Positions 37,901 to 51,400 of a stretch of DNA of 64,000 nucleotides are shown piece after piece. Source of the stretch: Brachycybe producta (lineage: Eukaryota > Arthropoda > Diplopoda > Playtdesmida > Andrognathidae). The notes under the pieces were generated by a model. That model saw only the letters and a program-made list of their open reading frames with translations, was not told the origin of the DNA and searched no databases. Position 1 is the first letter of the stretch. Every line of letters starts with the position of its first letter. A program made the translations under genes and the position numbers. Location: assembly GCA_036925085.1 (NCBI GenBank), contig JAUPFP010000023.1, positions 1,687,778 through 1,751,777 on the forward strand, read 5' to 3'.

Positions 37901-38377
37901 ATAATTGACTAAAATGATAAATGAATCTCAAAGTAAAAGCAACAGATTGTGAAATTTAGTTACTGCGTTTGGTTATAACAATGTATTCTAACTTAAAAGT
38001 TCACTTTGGGGCAAATAATGTCGCGTTTATAGTCACAAATAGCCTTACAAATTGGTATTATAATTAAGTACCCAGATCAGAGAGGACGTAATGGAAAATT
38101 CTAATCTGTAAAAGCCACAATAATGCTAGATTATAACGGATTTGTGTGCCCAATAGAAACAAAAATTTGGGATTAAATAGTCACTAAATTGTAACTATGA
38201 ACGTGGTATAAATGTATTGTTTACAGTCATATTAATGATTGTTGATTTTAAAATAGTCTGTGCTAGTTTGAAACTCATCAACTTTTACGAGAAATTTCCT
38301 ATCAGAAGTTCATGAGTTTTGCGTTAGCTTAGACTATCACAATTAGCAAGCATTAAGAATAAAACCCTTTGTGTTTA

Positions 38378-38735
38378 AGGTGGTTTTAAAATGTAACCTC
38401 CTCTCAAACTCTGATCATTCTACCTTTCAGGTGCAAAATTAAGAGAAAATAGGAAGTGTTTTAGAAACTAAAAGGGTAGCTCAAATATGGTATTTTCACC
38501 TTCATATCTTTCAAAATAAACTTATGTCAGTTTGAAAATGACCCAACTTTAAGCAGACAATATTTTTCGTTTATAAAAAGTGAATTTTGAACGATATCAA
38601 CATGACAATAACAATGAAGTTACTGAGCGACCCTTATAGTTTACACTTTCTAGTTTCTCTTATTTTTGCTCCCGAAAGACAGAATAATCAGAGTTTGAAA
38701 AGCAGCTAGCTGTTCATAAACCATCTTAAGAAGCC
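38378..38735. mobile_element. Palindromic MITE, family B
   Basis: Starts TTTAAGGTGGTTTTAAAATG, then CAAACTCTGATCATTC and GTGTTTTAGAAACTAAAAGG; the right arm has TTTACACTTTCTAGTTTCTC and AGAATAATCAGAGTTTGAAA. Intergenic, between the membrane-protein gene and the PPIP5K 3' end. Confidence 0.75.
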
Positions 38736-39404
38736 TTTGAACTTTGTTCAGCACAAATTCAAGTACTCCATTGGCTACTTTCTACTATAATACATAATGT
38801 AATATTTTACTTTTTTTTATAAATTTGTCATTTGTGACGAGACTGTTAAAAATATACAGCAGCACAATTTTATAAGTAAAATCGATGCAATTTAAGATAT
38901 ATTAATGCACCGCATTGATGATTGAAAATTATGATGTAGTAGAAGAAAAAAAGAGAAAACTTTTACATATTTTAACGCACAGAAAAGAAAAATTAGGTTG
39001 TGATTCACTATTTTTAATATTGACCACTTATTAGTGCGGATGCATTTTTTGTTTTGCAAGTTAGAAAGACATTAGCATAATATCTTAATTATAATTCATG
39101 CAAACGGTTTTTTTTCTTCTTTCTAGCTCTCTTTCTCTTAAGATATGACGGACTTGCTAGTGATCTATCCTAGATCAAGATTGTAATATTGTAAATAATT
39201 AAAAAAAAAATGAATAAAAACTCGTTTGCTAAAAACCTGACAATTTTAATTGACTTTGCCTTTTACAAACAACTAAAAATATTGCTTTAATGACTATGTT
39301 TACGTTTTCTAATGACTTACAAACATAAATAAATACCACGAGTATAATATTATGTTGTACTATTTTTTTAAAGCTAAATTGTGTGTATGACTATGAAAGA
39401 CCTT
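38736..39404. other. Spacer downstream of PPIP5K
   Basis: AT-rich, no coding signal. Presumably contains the PPIP5K 3' UTR, which runs leftwards from 39404; no unambiguous AATAAA was found on the minus strand close to the stop. Confidence 0.4.
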
Positions 39405-42400
39405 TTACCGACTTTCGGATTGACTATTGTTGCTTGATGTAAATGATGGCAAGAAATCTGCATTAATTTCAAAGCTTTCTGACAATTGTCTTACCCTTGC
39501 CATAAAGTCCATTGTGCTACTATTTGGCGAAGAAGGTCCGCTGCTCGAAACATAAGAAAGGCTACCAGCGCCACCCCATGCTGTACCTACGAAATAAAAT
39601 CACAGTTTATGTTACGATAAACATACACACGTAACCCGTTTAACACGAAAACGAGTAACAGGAAAAATCAAATAACATTTTTGCATATACAGTAACTCCT
39701 CAAATTACGCGATTAATTTGTTCTGGAGGTTTTCACGTAAGTTGAATCATATTGAATCTTGTGTATTTTAATTGCGTTTACAGAGCGAATCAAAACGTCG
39801 CACTGCTAATGTAAGAGGAAGTACCGGAATCGTGTATCTATGAAAATGTGTAGTGCAGGAGTTACTGTTACTAAAACATTGGTTAACACAAAAAAACCTG
39901 TTTGGTCCCAAGAATACAATTCCACCCAAAATCCTTCTCATAACACAAAGTATATCGTAATAAGGTCTGATTTTCTAAATTTGTTTTAAGATACGCGCTC
40001 GTAAGTATCTTTGTAAACAACATTTTCATGAAAAACATAAGTGGTCGGGTTTCTGGAATTGCTTTCATGAACATTTAATTTATAATGAATATTGTCTATC
40101 TTTTTTAAATTAAGTGAAGTAAAAATGTTAGTTTTAACGAATAATACTGTAAATATTTTTTGCATTTATATATGTTTTGGGTCTTTCTTGCCGTTTTTAC
40201 CCTTAATTATCACTTATAAAATATAAAATTATAGATTCTTCACTATACTTTAGTAATAATCATTTTTAGATAGTCTAAAAAAATTCGTAAAATTAATTTT
40301 GAATAACTAAAGTCATTAAAAACCTACTTTCAACAAGAATTTTAATACGAGCAATATATTCATATTAAAATTCTTAGTTGAAATTCTAGTTTTAAATGGT
40401 TTTTTTATTTCATCAAAATTTATAAAATATTAATATTATAAATACTTTTATAAAAAAAATTTTCACACGAAGAAATATTCTGGTCCTTTCCATTTCGTGT
40501 TAAACGGTTTCAGGTGTATATCGATATTTCAACACAGGTCTACGATATTTAATGGCTTTCTAATGGCAATCACTTTCACACAAACGGAAGCAAAACTAAA
40601 ATCTCCACAAAGAAAATGTAGACATTGAACTTAGAAACGAAAAAAATATTTTAAATAATGCAATATAACTTATTTTAAAATGCATGCTAAGCAGCTTTTT
40701 TTAAAAAAAATTGACACAATTAAATTTAAATTTACCATTCCAAAAATAATATTAAGCAAAATAATAATCAACTAAGACAACATATACTCAAGAATAAAAG
40801 TACGATTCATTTGATTTTGTGTTGATAAAAACTCACTGCTGTTGGGGGAAGTGATCGCCAAGAGTGATGGGGGCTTTATAAGAAGGGCCGTACCCTGAGT
40901 CGGGGTGGAGGGCATCTTTGGAGGTGAGGATAAAGGAGTACGGTATACAACATTAGACATTTTCTCCAAAAAATTGTCCAATTGCCGTAGACTAAGAGCA
41001 TTGTGAAGAGTTTCCAACGGTCCGATCGGAGTTACTCCTCCACAACCGTGAAATCCTAAAACGAGAAATATAAAAATTCTGTAAATATGACCACAATAAT
41101 TTCAGTTAAATCTAACCGCCAGCAGAACTATTTGTTGGAATTTCAATGATGTTGGTCAGGTTTAATTCTGGAGCACTGGAAGATCCACTTATAACTGCCG
41201 TACTGAATAAACTACTCGAAGCTCCAAGAAGAAGCAACGTTTTTCCTAAATAAAAACATAAAAAACAACAAAATAAAACATATTTAAGGATATTTATAAA
41301 TTTGAGTACATTTATCATAAAGGAATAAAATTTGACATTCTTGACTATGCTGTATTAATAATAATAAATTATTTTAGATAAGTCTAAAAAAAATTGTTAA
41401 AATAAAACGTGAAGTATTAAAAAGGAATTAAAAACTATAGTTTCAACGGGAATTGCGAACAAGATGGCTGACATTTTGATTACAATCTAATTTAACCTTA
41501 GCTGGAACTATCAGACCACGGGTATAAAAATTTAGGATGTAACTGGCGTTTGGGTTAACAGTTCCAGTTATGAATTATTGTATAATTTTTAAATTCAATA
41601 TTAAAATGGGCTCTGAAGATGGTCACAATTGTGATCGAAATGTAAGCCATCCTGTTCACATTAAAATTTTTCTTGAAATTAGTTTTTACCGCCATTTTAA
41701 TTCTTAAAAATTTATTTTAAGAATTTTTTTGGATTACTAAAAATAAAGCATAGTTACAAAGAACCATGCAATCTGTTCACTTTAGAAACAAACCAACAAT
41801 AAGGGTTCAAACTCAGAAATGAACAGATTATGAGCCAGATTCAAAATTACAATAAGCTGACACTGACAATTCAACATATCTGGAAGAAGAAGAAGAAGCT
41901 GTTATGTGTTAACAAAAAGAAGGATGTAAGTTAGTAAACATGCACGCAAATAAAGAGTGTGATAACACTGATAAATGTTCTGAAAGAAAAGTAGAAAAGA
42001 CTGTTAAAACACATAAGAGGATTTCTGTTGATATCATGCATTTCAATAATCATTTTTGTTGATGAATTTTTACCTTGAAAGTAATGGGTTAGTTGTATGT
42101 TGTTTAAAAATACACGTAAATATAATTGTCATTGTAAAAATATATTATAAGCAAAATAAATCACAGAATCCAACAATAGATTATACAAAATGAATTCGCA
42201 AAAATTAGTACTTAATTATTATCGATAAATAAGTTACAAATAGTAAAAACCGTCAACAACAAAAAAGCAAAAATAACAAACATACGCGAGGTACTAATAA
42301 AACATAGTGTGAATAATAAATTAAATTGAACAAAAATTCTTGTTAATGCAAAACAACTGCCAAAATGATTTTAATATTAAATATACGCATTCCACTTTTG

Positions 42401-45400
42401 CTTATAGTTGAAAACATGCAATTTAATCCAGTTCACTTAAAATCTAAAAAAATAACATCTATATATTAAAATGCTGCTTAAAATAAAGTTAAGCTTAAAA
42501 CGCGAACTTGTCAACATTTTCATATTCTAATGGAAGATTTTTAAACTTAGCTTTAAGGGTAATATTCTTAATGAATACTAAGTCAAAGCTAGTGCTAAAC
42601 TCATCTACTTTTCACTTAAGACTTAACAACATTAACAATACGACCATAAGTTTCACTTATTTTGAGCAACGTTTTACAGCTTCCTTGTAAAACTTAAGTT
42701 TTTATTTCATTGATTTTTTGCAAACACAGTGAGAAAAACTTTTTAACACGAAATATTTCAGTTTGACCCTTAAGAATAGAATAAAAAACCTTTTAAAAAG
42801 AAATTCGTCTAACACGAAAAAATATTCTAGTCCCTTCCATTTCGTGTTAAACGTTTTCCTTTGTATCTTACTCTAATTATCCTTATATGAAAAAGACTAT
42901 GTGCACATTTTCAAGTACAAACGTATACAAAAAGTTAAAATTTAGTTTCTTTGATATATTGCTTGTAATCAACCATTCAATATAGAAAAGTAAAAAACAA
43001 CAGAAACATGCTTTAGGTTAAACTTAAAACCCATTAAAGCAAAAGGCTAAATGCGAACAAATCAGTTAATTAAAAGTGCAGACACTGCTGATTGACGATG
43101 TTGATTTCCAAATTTAAAAAAAAAAAATGCATGCGACCCTCACTTTTTTCATCTTCTTACCCTTACTGTCCGACGTAAAACGCAAATTCATATAGGAAAA
43201 CATCTGCCCTGGAACCGAATGACGATGACGACGAATTGTGTCTACACAATCCAATAACGAAAAAGTCTATGCAGGTTACAAAAAAAAAAATCGGGGGGAA
43301 AACGAACAAAAACGAAAAAAAAACCAGCCCTAGCCAAACTATATAGAGTAAAATAATTGCAAACTGAAAAGCAAATAATTAAAAATGATAAAAACAGAAA
43401 ATAAACAACATCCACTCACACCATGCACTTCAAGTATTCACAAACATATGCTTTAAAAAAGAACATAAATATTCAGCCATTTCTTCTTGCATGCAAATAA
43501 TTGCCAAAATTACGTTTTAATGTGGCTTTATAAATATTTATTTTGTTTTCGTCCCTCCCAGATAGCGCGCCTACGTGGCTATTATTTTCTATAGGATGTC
43601 TCTTCCCTCCACCCGCGATTTTGAGACAATTTGTAATTTTCAAGCACACATTTTTCAGAATAAACATTATGAAAAAATTCAAAGTGTGACTAGAATAGTT
43701 GTTGATACTGGCGAAAATAATTTTCTATGAAATTTCAATACAAAATCCTCAAAACGAGTCATTTTCAAACTTATATAAAATATTTATTTTTTACCATTCT
43801 AGTATTGAAAATAATTTGAATTTTTTCATAATGCTGTTTTTTTTTTAAAAAAAATTCGCTCGACGTTTTTGCGTCCAAATTTTTTAAAAAAACCTCTAGA
43901 GAGCAGAGCATGGAGGAAAAAAAGCAAAATAAATATCTATAAAGCCACCTTAAGAACACCTGACTTTTGAACACTGGTTATTCTAAGTTTCAAAACCAAC
44001 ACAAACGACAAATTGAAAGTGTGTTAGAAACTAGAACAGTAGTTGAATCACTTAATAATATTTTCATGTTGATATGTTTCAAAGTAAACCTTTTATAGAC
44101 ACAAATTTAAAAAAAAATATCAATTGCTTAAAAGTCGAGTCATTTTTAAACTTACATAAAAAGCTTATTAAAAAAATAGTAACATTAAAACTCCTTGAAG
44201 TAATTGAGCTTCCCGCCTCTAAAATATTTTTAAGTTTTTCTGAATTTTGCTACAGAAAGACAGAATGACCAGTGTTCAAGAGACGTTCACATTTAAAAAA
44301 AAAGCTCAAAATTAAGTCCGTTAGTTTAAACGTCAGAAGTTTTTGATTGAATGCTAATAACTAACAAGTTTCACTGAATGCCATATACCATAAAGATACC
44401 TTACAGTATCTTACAGTATAAAAAAAAGCAAATTCTGCTATAATTACGAACAATGTATGATGAACTATTTCTGAACTATTTGTGTCATTACACAACATAA
44501 AAAACGATTCCGACCTTTAGAAATATTTTCTTCAAATTTTACGTTTTTTCTCTCTCTTTCGAATTCATGTGAATTTTTTCAATCTAATTTCAAATAATAT
44601 TCTTGCAATTTAACCAGTAGCAAAACTTCCTAATTAATTGTTTTATTTTGATACATTCCTGAAGAATCCTATGTCACAGCTGCCGTAAATGTTACAGTTG
44701 CCTTTACAATACAGAAAACAGGGCTTCCAATTTACTGCATGCATAAAACACGCATGTTATGTTAAGTTTAAAATTTCTGATGTTTTATGAACAGGTGATT
44801 TTCGAAATCTGGTTATTCTGCGTTTCAGAAGAGCAACATTAAGAAAAATTCAAAGTGTGTTAGAAACCATAACGGTAGCTGAATCTCACATAATATGTTC
44901 ATGTTAATATCTTTCAAAATAAACGTTTTACTGACAAAAATTAAAAAATAGCGGTTGCTTAAAGTTGAGTCATTTTCATTCACATAAAAAAGCTTATTTT
45001 TAGAAGATATCCACATGAAAATACCCATCTAGTTTCTAAAACACCTTCAATATTACCTTTATTTTTGCTACTAAAAGACAAAAACATTGTCCGAGATTCG
45101 TTTACACTTCAAAATCATCTTACATCCTTGTTAAAATTAAAAATATTGTTCAAATTGATACTAAAATGAAATATGATAAAGTTAAAAGTACAAATTGATC
45201 TTAATAATATTTCATTTCACTCTCATATTATGTAATTATTGCAAAACTAACTTGTAATTTGCAAGAGGAACAATAGTTACTTTCGAAAACACCGCAGCTG
45301 CTATTCAAATTATTAAGATAAGATAAAATGCAGACATACGTTTTCTTTTGTTGCAACCACAACCCAAAAATATATTACCAATATGTAAAAATGTACAAAA

Positions 45401-48400
45401 AAAATATCTTCATGTATTTATAAAAAAAAAATAAAATATAAGAAAATTTAAAATAATTCAAAATAATAATAGAAATAATAAAAATACTGACACATACTTA
45501 AAAATTAAAGCTAAATAAGTAGGAAAAGAAGGCAGAAAAAACAGGAATAAAGACGTCACACGGTGCAGAAAAAAAACAAAAACGAAAACATTGTCAACAA
45601 TTAGAAATGTGAGTCGTCGGTGAGTGTGCAAAAATGGAATGGGCCACAAAAGACACAAGTCACGCTATATCCTCAAACGTACACAGAAATAATTACGAAC
45701 AACACAATAATTCAAAAGTATTACCACAAAATAGACATTAACTACCTTTATCGAGTTGCGAGTTCCTAGACACTTTCTCGGTTTCGACACTGTGTGGCCG
45801 ACCGCAATACGAAAGACTCCGCTGATAGTTACTCGGAATCGGAATTCCGGGAATAAGTAAAACTTCGTCACCGGCATCTAAATTATTACCAGATGAACAG
45901 GATTGGAAAAAATTCACCATTTATTTTAAATACAGTATCAAAATATCTGATTTTTTTATATACAGGCAAACTCTGTTATAGCGTCATTTAAAGAACCAAG
46001 AATTTTGTGACGTTAGATCCGAGTGACGTTGAAACCAAGGTTACTTACATTGGAATTCTTCATATAGCCGTCGTTTTGACATTATAGCAGAGTTGTCGTT
46101 ATTATTACAGTGACTGAATAGATAATTATTTATTTTGCTTTTGTTCCACAGGACGGCGCCACTGCAGTGGCTAATGCTATGCTGCATAGTAGTTTTTGTA
46201 AAATTTAGATGCAAAAACGGCTAGCAAACGTTTTTTTTTAAGAAACAATATTAAGAAAAAAATTCAAATTTTCAAAACTAGAATGGTAAAAGGCAATATC
46301 TTAAAAAATAAACATTTTATAGCAGTTTGAAAATAACCCGTTTTTAGATTTTTCCATGAAAAGGTTTACGTTTTTTCATGAAAAACCATTTTCGCTCTTT
46401 TCAAACTGTCACAAAACGTTTATTTTGAAAGATATCATCATGAAAAAAAACTTTTAACATTATCAATTTATCACCAATTATTCTAGTTTCTAAAACACTT
46501 TCATTTTTTTTCAAAATATTTCTCCTGAAAAACGTTCGCTTGAAAAACATCAATTTTCTTAAAACCGTGGGTGGGGCGAAGTCATATTTTATAGAACATA
46601 ACGACCACTTAGGTGCGCCGCCTGGAGAGACGAAAACAAAATATATATATATTCAACCACCTTAATCTCGCTATAACCAAATATCGTAATATTTTGTTAT
46701 TTGCAATTTTTAATGTTTTAATTGGAATTTCACTTTTTATTTTATCTGTTTTGCAATTTTGTAGTCTTTAATTCGATTAAATGGTCCTATTTATGTTTAA
46801 TAAAGTTCGGATAAGTTCCGTAAAAGAGAATATTCAGTGAAAATATGTCCATTTTCACTTTTAGAAACAAGGTTGGAACAAAAAACTTACATCTCGGCTT
46901 GTATTTTGGTTGTTCTTCGCTCCAAGATTTGACAACTGAAGGTGAAATAGGAATCGGTTCGGACACTTTGATGCTTCCTGATCTCGTTGCTTGAGAGACC
47001 GTCTCGTAAGCGGGTGTTAACCATAATGCAGTGGTACCACTTCCACTTGCATCGTTTGCTGCGAACCCATTCGGTCCAATCAAAGGGATTATACCGAATG
47101 ATTTATTCGGATCAAATTCTGAAGTCGGCGTCTCGATAGGAGATGGCTCCTTATGTGTAATTATAAATAAGAAAACAGGTAACAAAAAATTAATGTTCAT
47201 TTTGTGTCTAAAAAATAAACAATAGTACAGTTGAAGTAGCAAGACTACGAGGTGTGCTCCCATCTTCGGTTTTCACATCGTCCTCTTCATCAATGCGACC
47301 CCCGGTTTTGCTGCCAATCGAAGTCGTGCTAGAGACCATCTGCCCGCTTTCGGAACCGACGGCACTATCTGAACTGTCTCGCTTCTCTTTCTAAAATCAA
47401 ATACAAAATTAATCTAAATCACATCATAAATTCTATACATCTCGTAGTTGAAAGTTTAAGCTAACGCACAGACTCGTTCCGAGACTGCGGACGAAATCCA
47501 GGACCTGGTGGTAAACTCCGATGAACACAACAGACGACACCGGGACTAAAATGCAATTCAACGTGAAATCGTTCATCTGATGTAGGATCCTAAAATTATT
47601 GAAACATAGAATAGATAATAGTGTCAATAGAAGTCTGAAAATCTTGAAAGTTATTTAAAAACTAGAATAGTAGCTGAATCATGCAAGACTTTTTAAATAA
47701 GCGTTTTATGTTAATTTGAAAATAACACAATTTTCAGTTTTTGGCCATTATAGTAGACCAACTTTTTTTCAAACTTTATGGTCCATAAAGGGCCAGTCCA
47801 CACTGATGCAACAACTGAAAGATATTTTCAACATATGAACCTAGGTTTTTCTACAACAAAGTCTCAAAATAGCTGACACCCCACTACCCCCTCTTTGTTG
47901 CACGTTTCCATTTTGAATTCTTCCTTCAAATGTAGTTTTTTAAAAAAAAAAGTTGAGCTACGTTAATATATAAACGTACTTTAGTCGGATCTTCATAAAG
48001 CATTACGACAACTTGTGTCATGTAATTTAACTCCGAAACAGCACTGACGTAATCCATCGCACGACGCCACTGTTCATCTTTAGCCTCCTGAAACGATCCC
48101 ATTGTATTAATTTTAAATTGAAAACTTTCAGAACAGCAATTTTTAGAGCTTTCTTACGTCGACCAATCCACCATAACGCAAAACGGTGAGCAACGAATGG
48201 ATGTGACTTTCGCTCGTAAAGTAAAGACGAGTTCTAACGTGACGACCAGGTGACGAAACACCATGAGAGTAACTAAAATAAAGTTAACAAATCAAAACAA
48301 ATAGCAAAAAAAAATGACTGATCAACGAAATTACCTTGGATTAAGTCTATTAACCGACTCTTCATCATCCTCCTGTTCGATGTTTCTCTGTAGATCGGAA

Positions 48401-51400
48401 CGAATCTTTTTCAACAGCGGAGTGCAAATACCCTGAGCAATAGTAAGCTTCTCTTGTCGAGTAATACCATATTCCTGTCAAGCCGCAAAACAACAAATAA
48501 ATCAACTGGTTACATTTCGTTACAAACCCCTTAACAATGAACCTGAGGAACAACAATGTCCGCTAAAGCTTTAGCATAAGTATACAATTCGATTGCATGT
48601 TCGTACTGCAACTTATGCTGATTATGTTGCAAATCATATTTGATGCAGTCATAAATATCAGGAACTTTGCTAATGTCAAAGTTGCCAGTTTTTAGTTTAA
48701 AATCCTTTTCTAATTTTCCCCATCGTCTCTGCATTAAGTCCCATGTTTCGCCATGATAAAGAACAGCACCTGTTTATGACAATAATGGTACAAACTTAGT
48801 ATAACTAAGGTGGGTTTAAAGTGTAAACAGCCCTCGAACTCTGATGCTTCTGTCTTTCGGAAGCAAATACAAATCTTGAAAGTGTTTAACTTAAGAGTAT
48901 TTTCATGTTTATCTTTTAAAATAAGCTTTTTATTTAAGTTTGAGAATCGGTTAAAATTTAAACTATTTTCTTTATTTTTGCCTACAAAAATTTACTTTGA
49001 AAGAGACCAACATCAAAATACTAGTAACTCAGCTACCGTTCTAGTCTCTAATACACTTTCAACTTCTCCTTTAGTGTTGCTCCTGAAGCGAAGAATAATC
49101 AAGAGTTCAGAAATCCGCTATTTATGAAAGACCTTTAAAAATGTACCTTGGGTTCGCCGATCTTCTTGTTTTTTCTTTATCAACTCCATAAGGTTTTGCA
49201 TCAACCCGTGAATGTGTTGATAAGCCTTAAAAGGATTCTTTATGAAATTTAGAGCATTTTGTATGGATGTTGCACCAGTCGGATTGAGAGCATCGTGATC
49301 TTCACTGGTAAAGTTCTGATCTCGTTGCATGGCATCGTGAAGACGAACTTTAACCCTTAAACGAAAACGATCACAAAAATAATTTTGAATGTTGTGAATA
49401 CAAATAAAACTGAATAATCATTAAATATATGTTGTACATGTTTTGGTATTTGCTCGAGTCGTGATCATTGTCTAACAGTCCATTTGTATTGGCAGACTTC
49501 ACCATTTGAACTAAAATTGGAGTCAGTTCGCCTTCTAATGCAAGTAAACCCTTGATAAAAAAAAGTATAAAGATTTTTTACAACAGTAACAGATGAGACC
49601 TACATAAAGTCTAAGGGCTGATGCGGCTATTGTATGAAAAAAGCCCGTGGGCTTCATGCGTTTTCAGGGCTTTGTGGGCCTGGTCGGCTTCTTAAAAAGC
49701 CCACTGATATAGGCCACGGTACACTTGTCCCCTTTGGAAAGCCAAATTTCTTATTTTAATATGATCATTTTTAAAAGAAAATAATGCGTGTTTGAGCCAC
49801 TGTTCTACATGCTATTAGTTAAAGGCTGTTCTTTTTGGTGACTCGTTACACTCGCTGGTATTTAAAAGAGATTTGGGTGTATTCAAGACTGTTTTCATAT
49901 TTAACCTTCATCACTTTCTCTCCTCATATGAAACAGTACTGTGGACACCCATGCATATGCTTGATAAATCTCATAGAACTGGTGCATTTTCTGGGGCTAG
50001 TAGGCTTTGTGTGTCTGATCACTGGTGGGCCTCGTAAGCTTTCTGGGCCTTCTGACCTTGGTGGGCTGGTATAACGTTTTGTGAACTGGGCTGGGCCTCA
50101 ATTATTTTACAAAATGTAGGTCTCTAGATGAGAGAATTGTGAAAAATGAAAAGAAAATGCTATTCGAGATAATATAAGTACTTTGGCAAAGGCAGCTGCA
50201 GTCATCTGAACACGACCTTCATCCGAAGCATATATTTTTAAGTCATGACGAAAAGTACTGTGTAACCTTAATAGCCCCAAACCCTGAGTTCCAGCATATT
50301 CACCTATTTTTCAGTCGGTTTAAAAAGACCAGAAGAAAAGAGAAAAGACAAAAGAAAAAAAAATGAAGGCCATAAATTACAAATGTGATCATTTCAAAGT
50401 TTGTTCTAATTGGAAATGCAAAAAATAAAATCAAACATGTTAGTTACAGAGTTCTTTAAGTGGTTCAGTGCACCTATGCCAAATATCTATAAAAACAAAC
50501 AAAAAAACAGAAAATAAAAGGCATGCAGTGTGTGTGTGTGTGAATGAAGTGAATCAGGGAAAATAGAAGAAATAATGAAGATGTACTCAAAAATTAAATT
50601 ATAGCCAACATGCAACTTACGAGCATATTACCATTTTATAAGAATTAGTTGCAATTGTGTAAATGAAGTCAAGAAGTAATTAGTAATTGCTCTTATAATT
50701 GTGTTTAATTTAATTAATAAATTCTATTAATTTGTGTGTTGAAAAGCCGTGCAAAATGTACTCGTACAAAATTCAAGATTCATTTCTTACACTTCTTCAT
50801 TTTCATCACTTGGATTAATAAGTGTTATTCGTGTTAGATATAACCCGATAAATTGAATAATAACGAATGTTTACAAAATGATCCAAAAATAATAATTTAG
50901 CGTTCCCTCACAACGGTCTCATAGCACACACAGACCAAAAAACTAAAACGACCATCGTTTTTAAACGTTTTCCACTTTTGTGATATGTATTTTTTATAAT
51001 TTTGAAAAATAATTAGATAATAAAACTTTCTGTCGTCCAATTTATATCTAATAATTTGTTTGTAAGGGTCATGTAGTGATTTTTGTTTTATGAAACTTAA
51101 ATTTTCATTCAACCAAAGAAGAGTACAGTAGAATCTCGGAATATCTGATCTAAATAACAACAATAAAGCAGTTAGGGCTTTGACTTTTAGTGAACAAATT
51201 GGACTGCACAAAGTGACAAAAAAGACTGTGTTGTGGTTGACAATGTATGACAATGTGACGGACTGCAGTTGCCGAACAGTTTTTGTTTTTCCATGGACCA
51301 CTTGTGAATCCCCAGTTGTGTCTCTACGACAGAGCAACAATAACAAAAAGTGTTTCCTCTTCATTGTTCATTTTGTCCGAATGGCTACTGAGTAACTGAG

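Larger units (their letters stand above)
41246..45745. other. 4.5-kb PPIP5K intron 24, MITE-rich
   Basis: Holds the family C remnant 42725-42865, the family A element 43517-43953 and family B copies 43965-44300 and 44778-45121. The remaining 41250-42720 and 45130-45745 stretches are AT-rich with no gene that I can support. Confidence 0.6.

Noticed and set aside
49600-50115. Gene fragment in the GGGC-rich block
   Set aside because: The open frame is made of repeated GGGC/GGCC words and has no similarity that I recognise; called an unclassified repeat.
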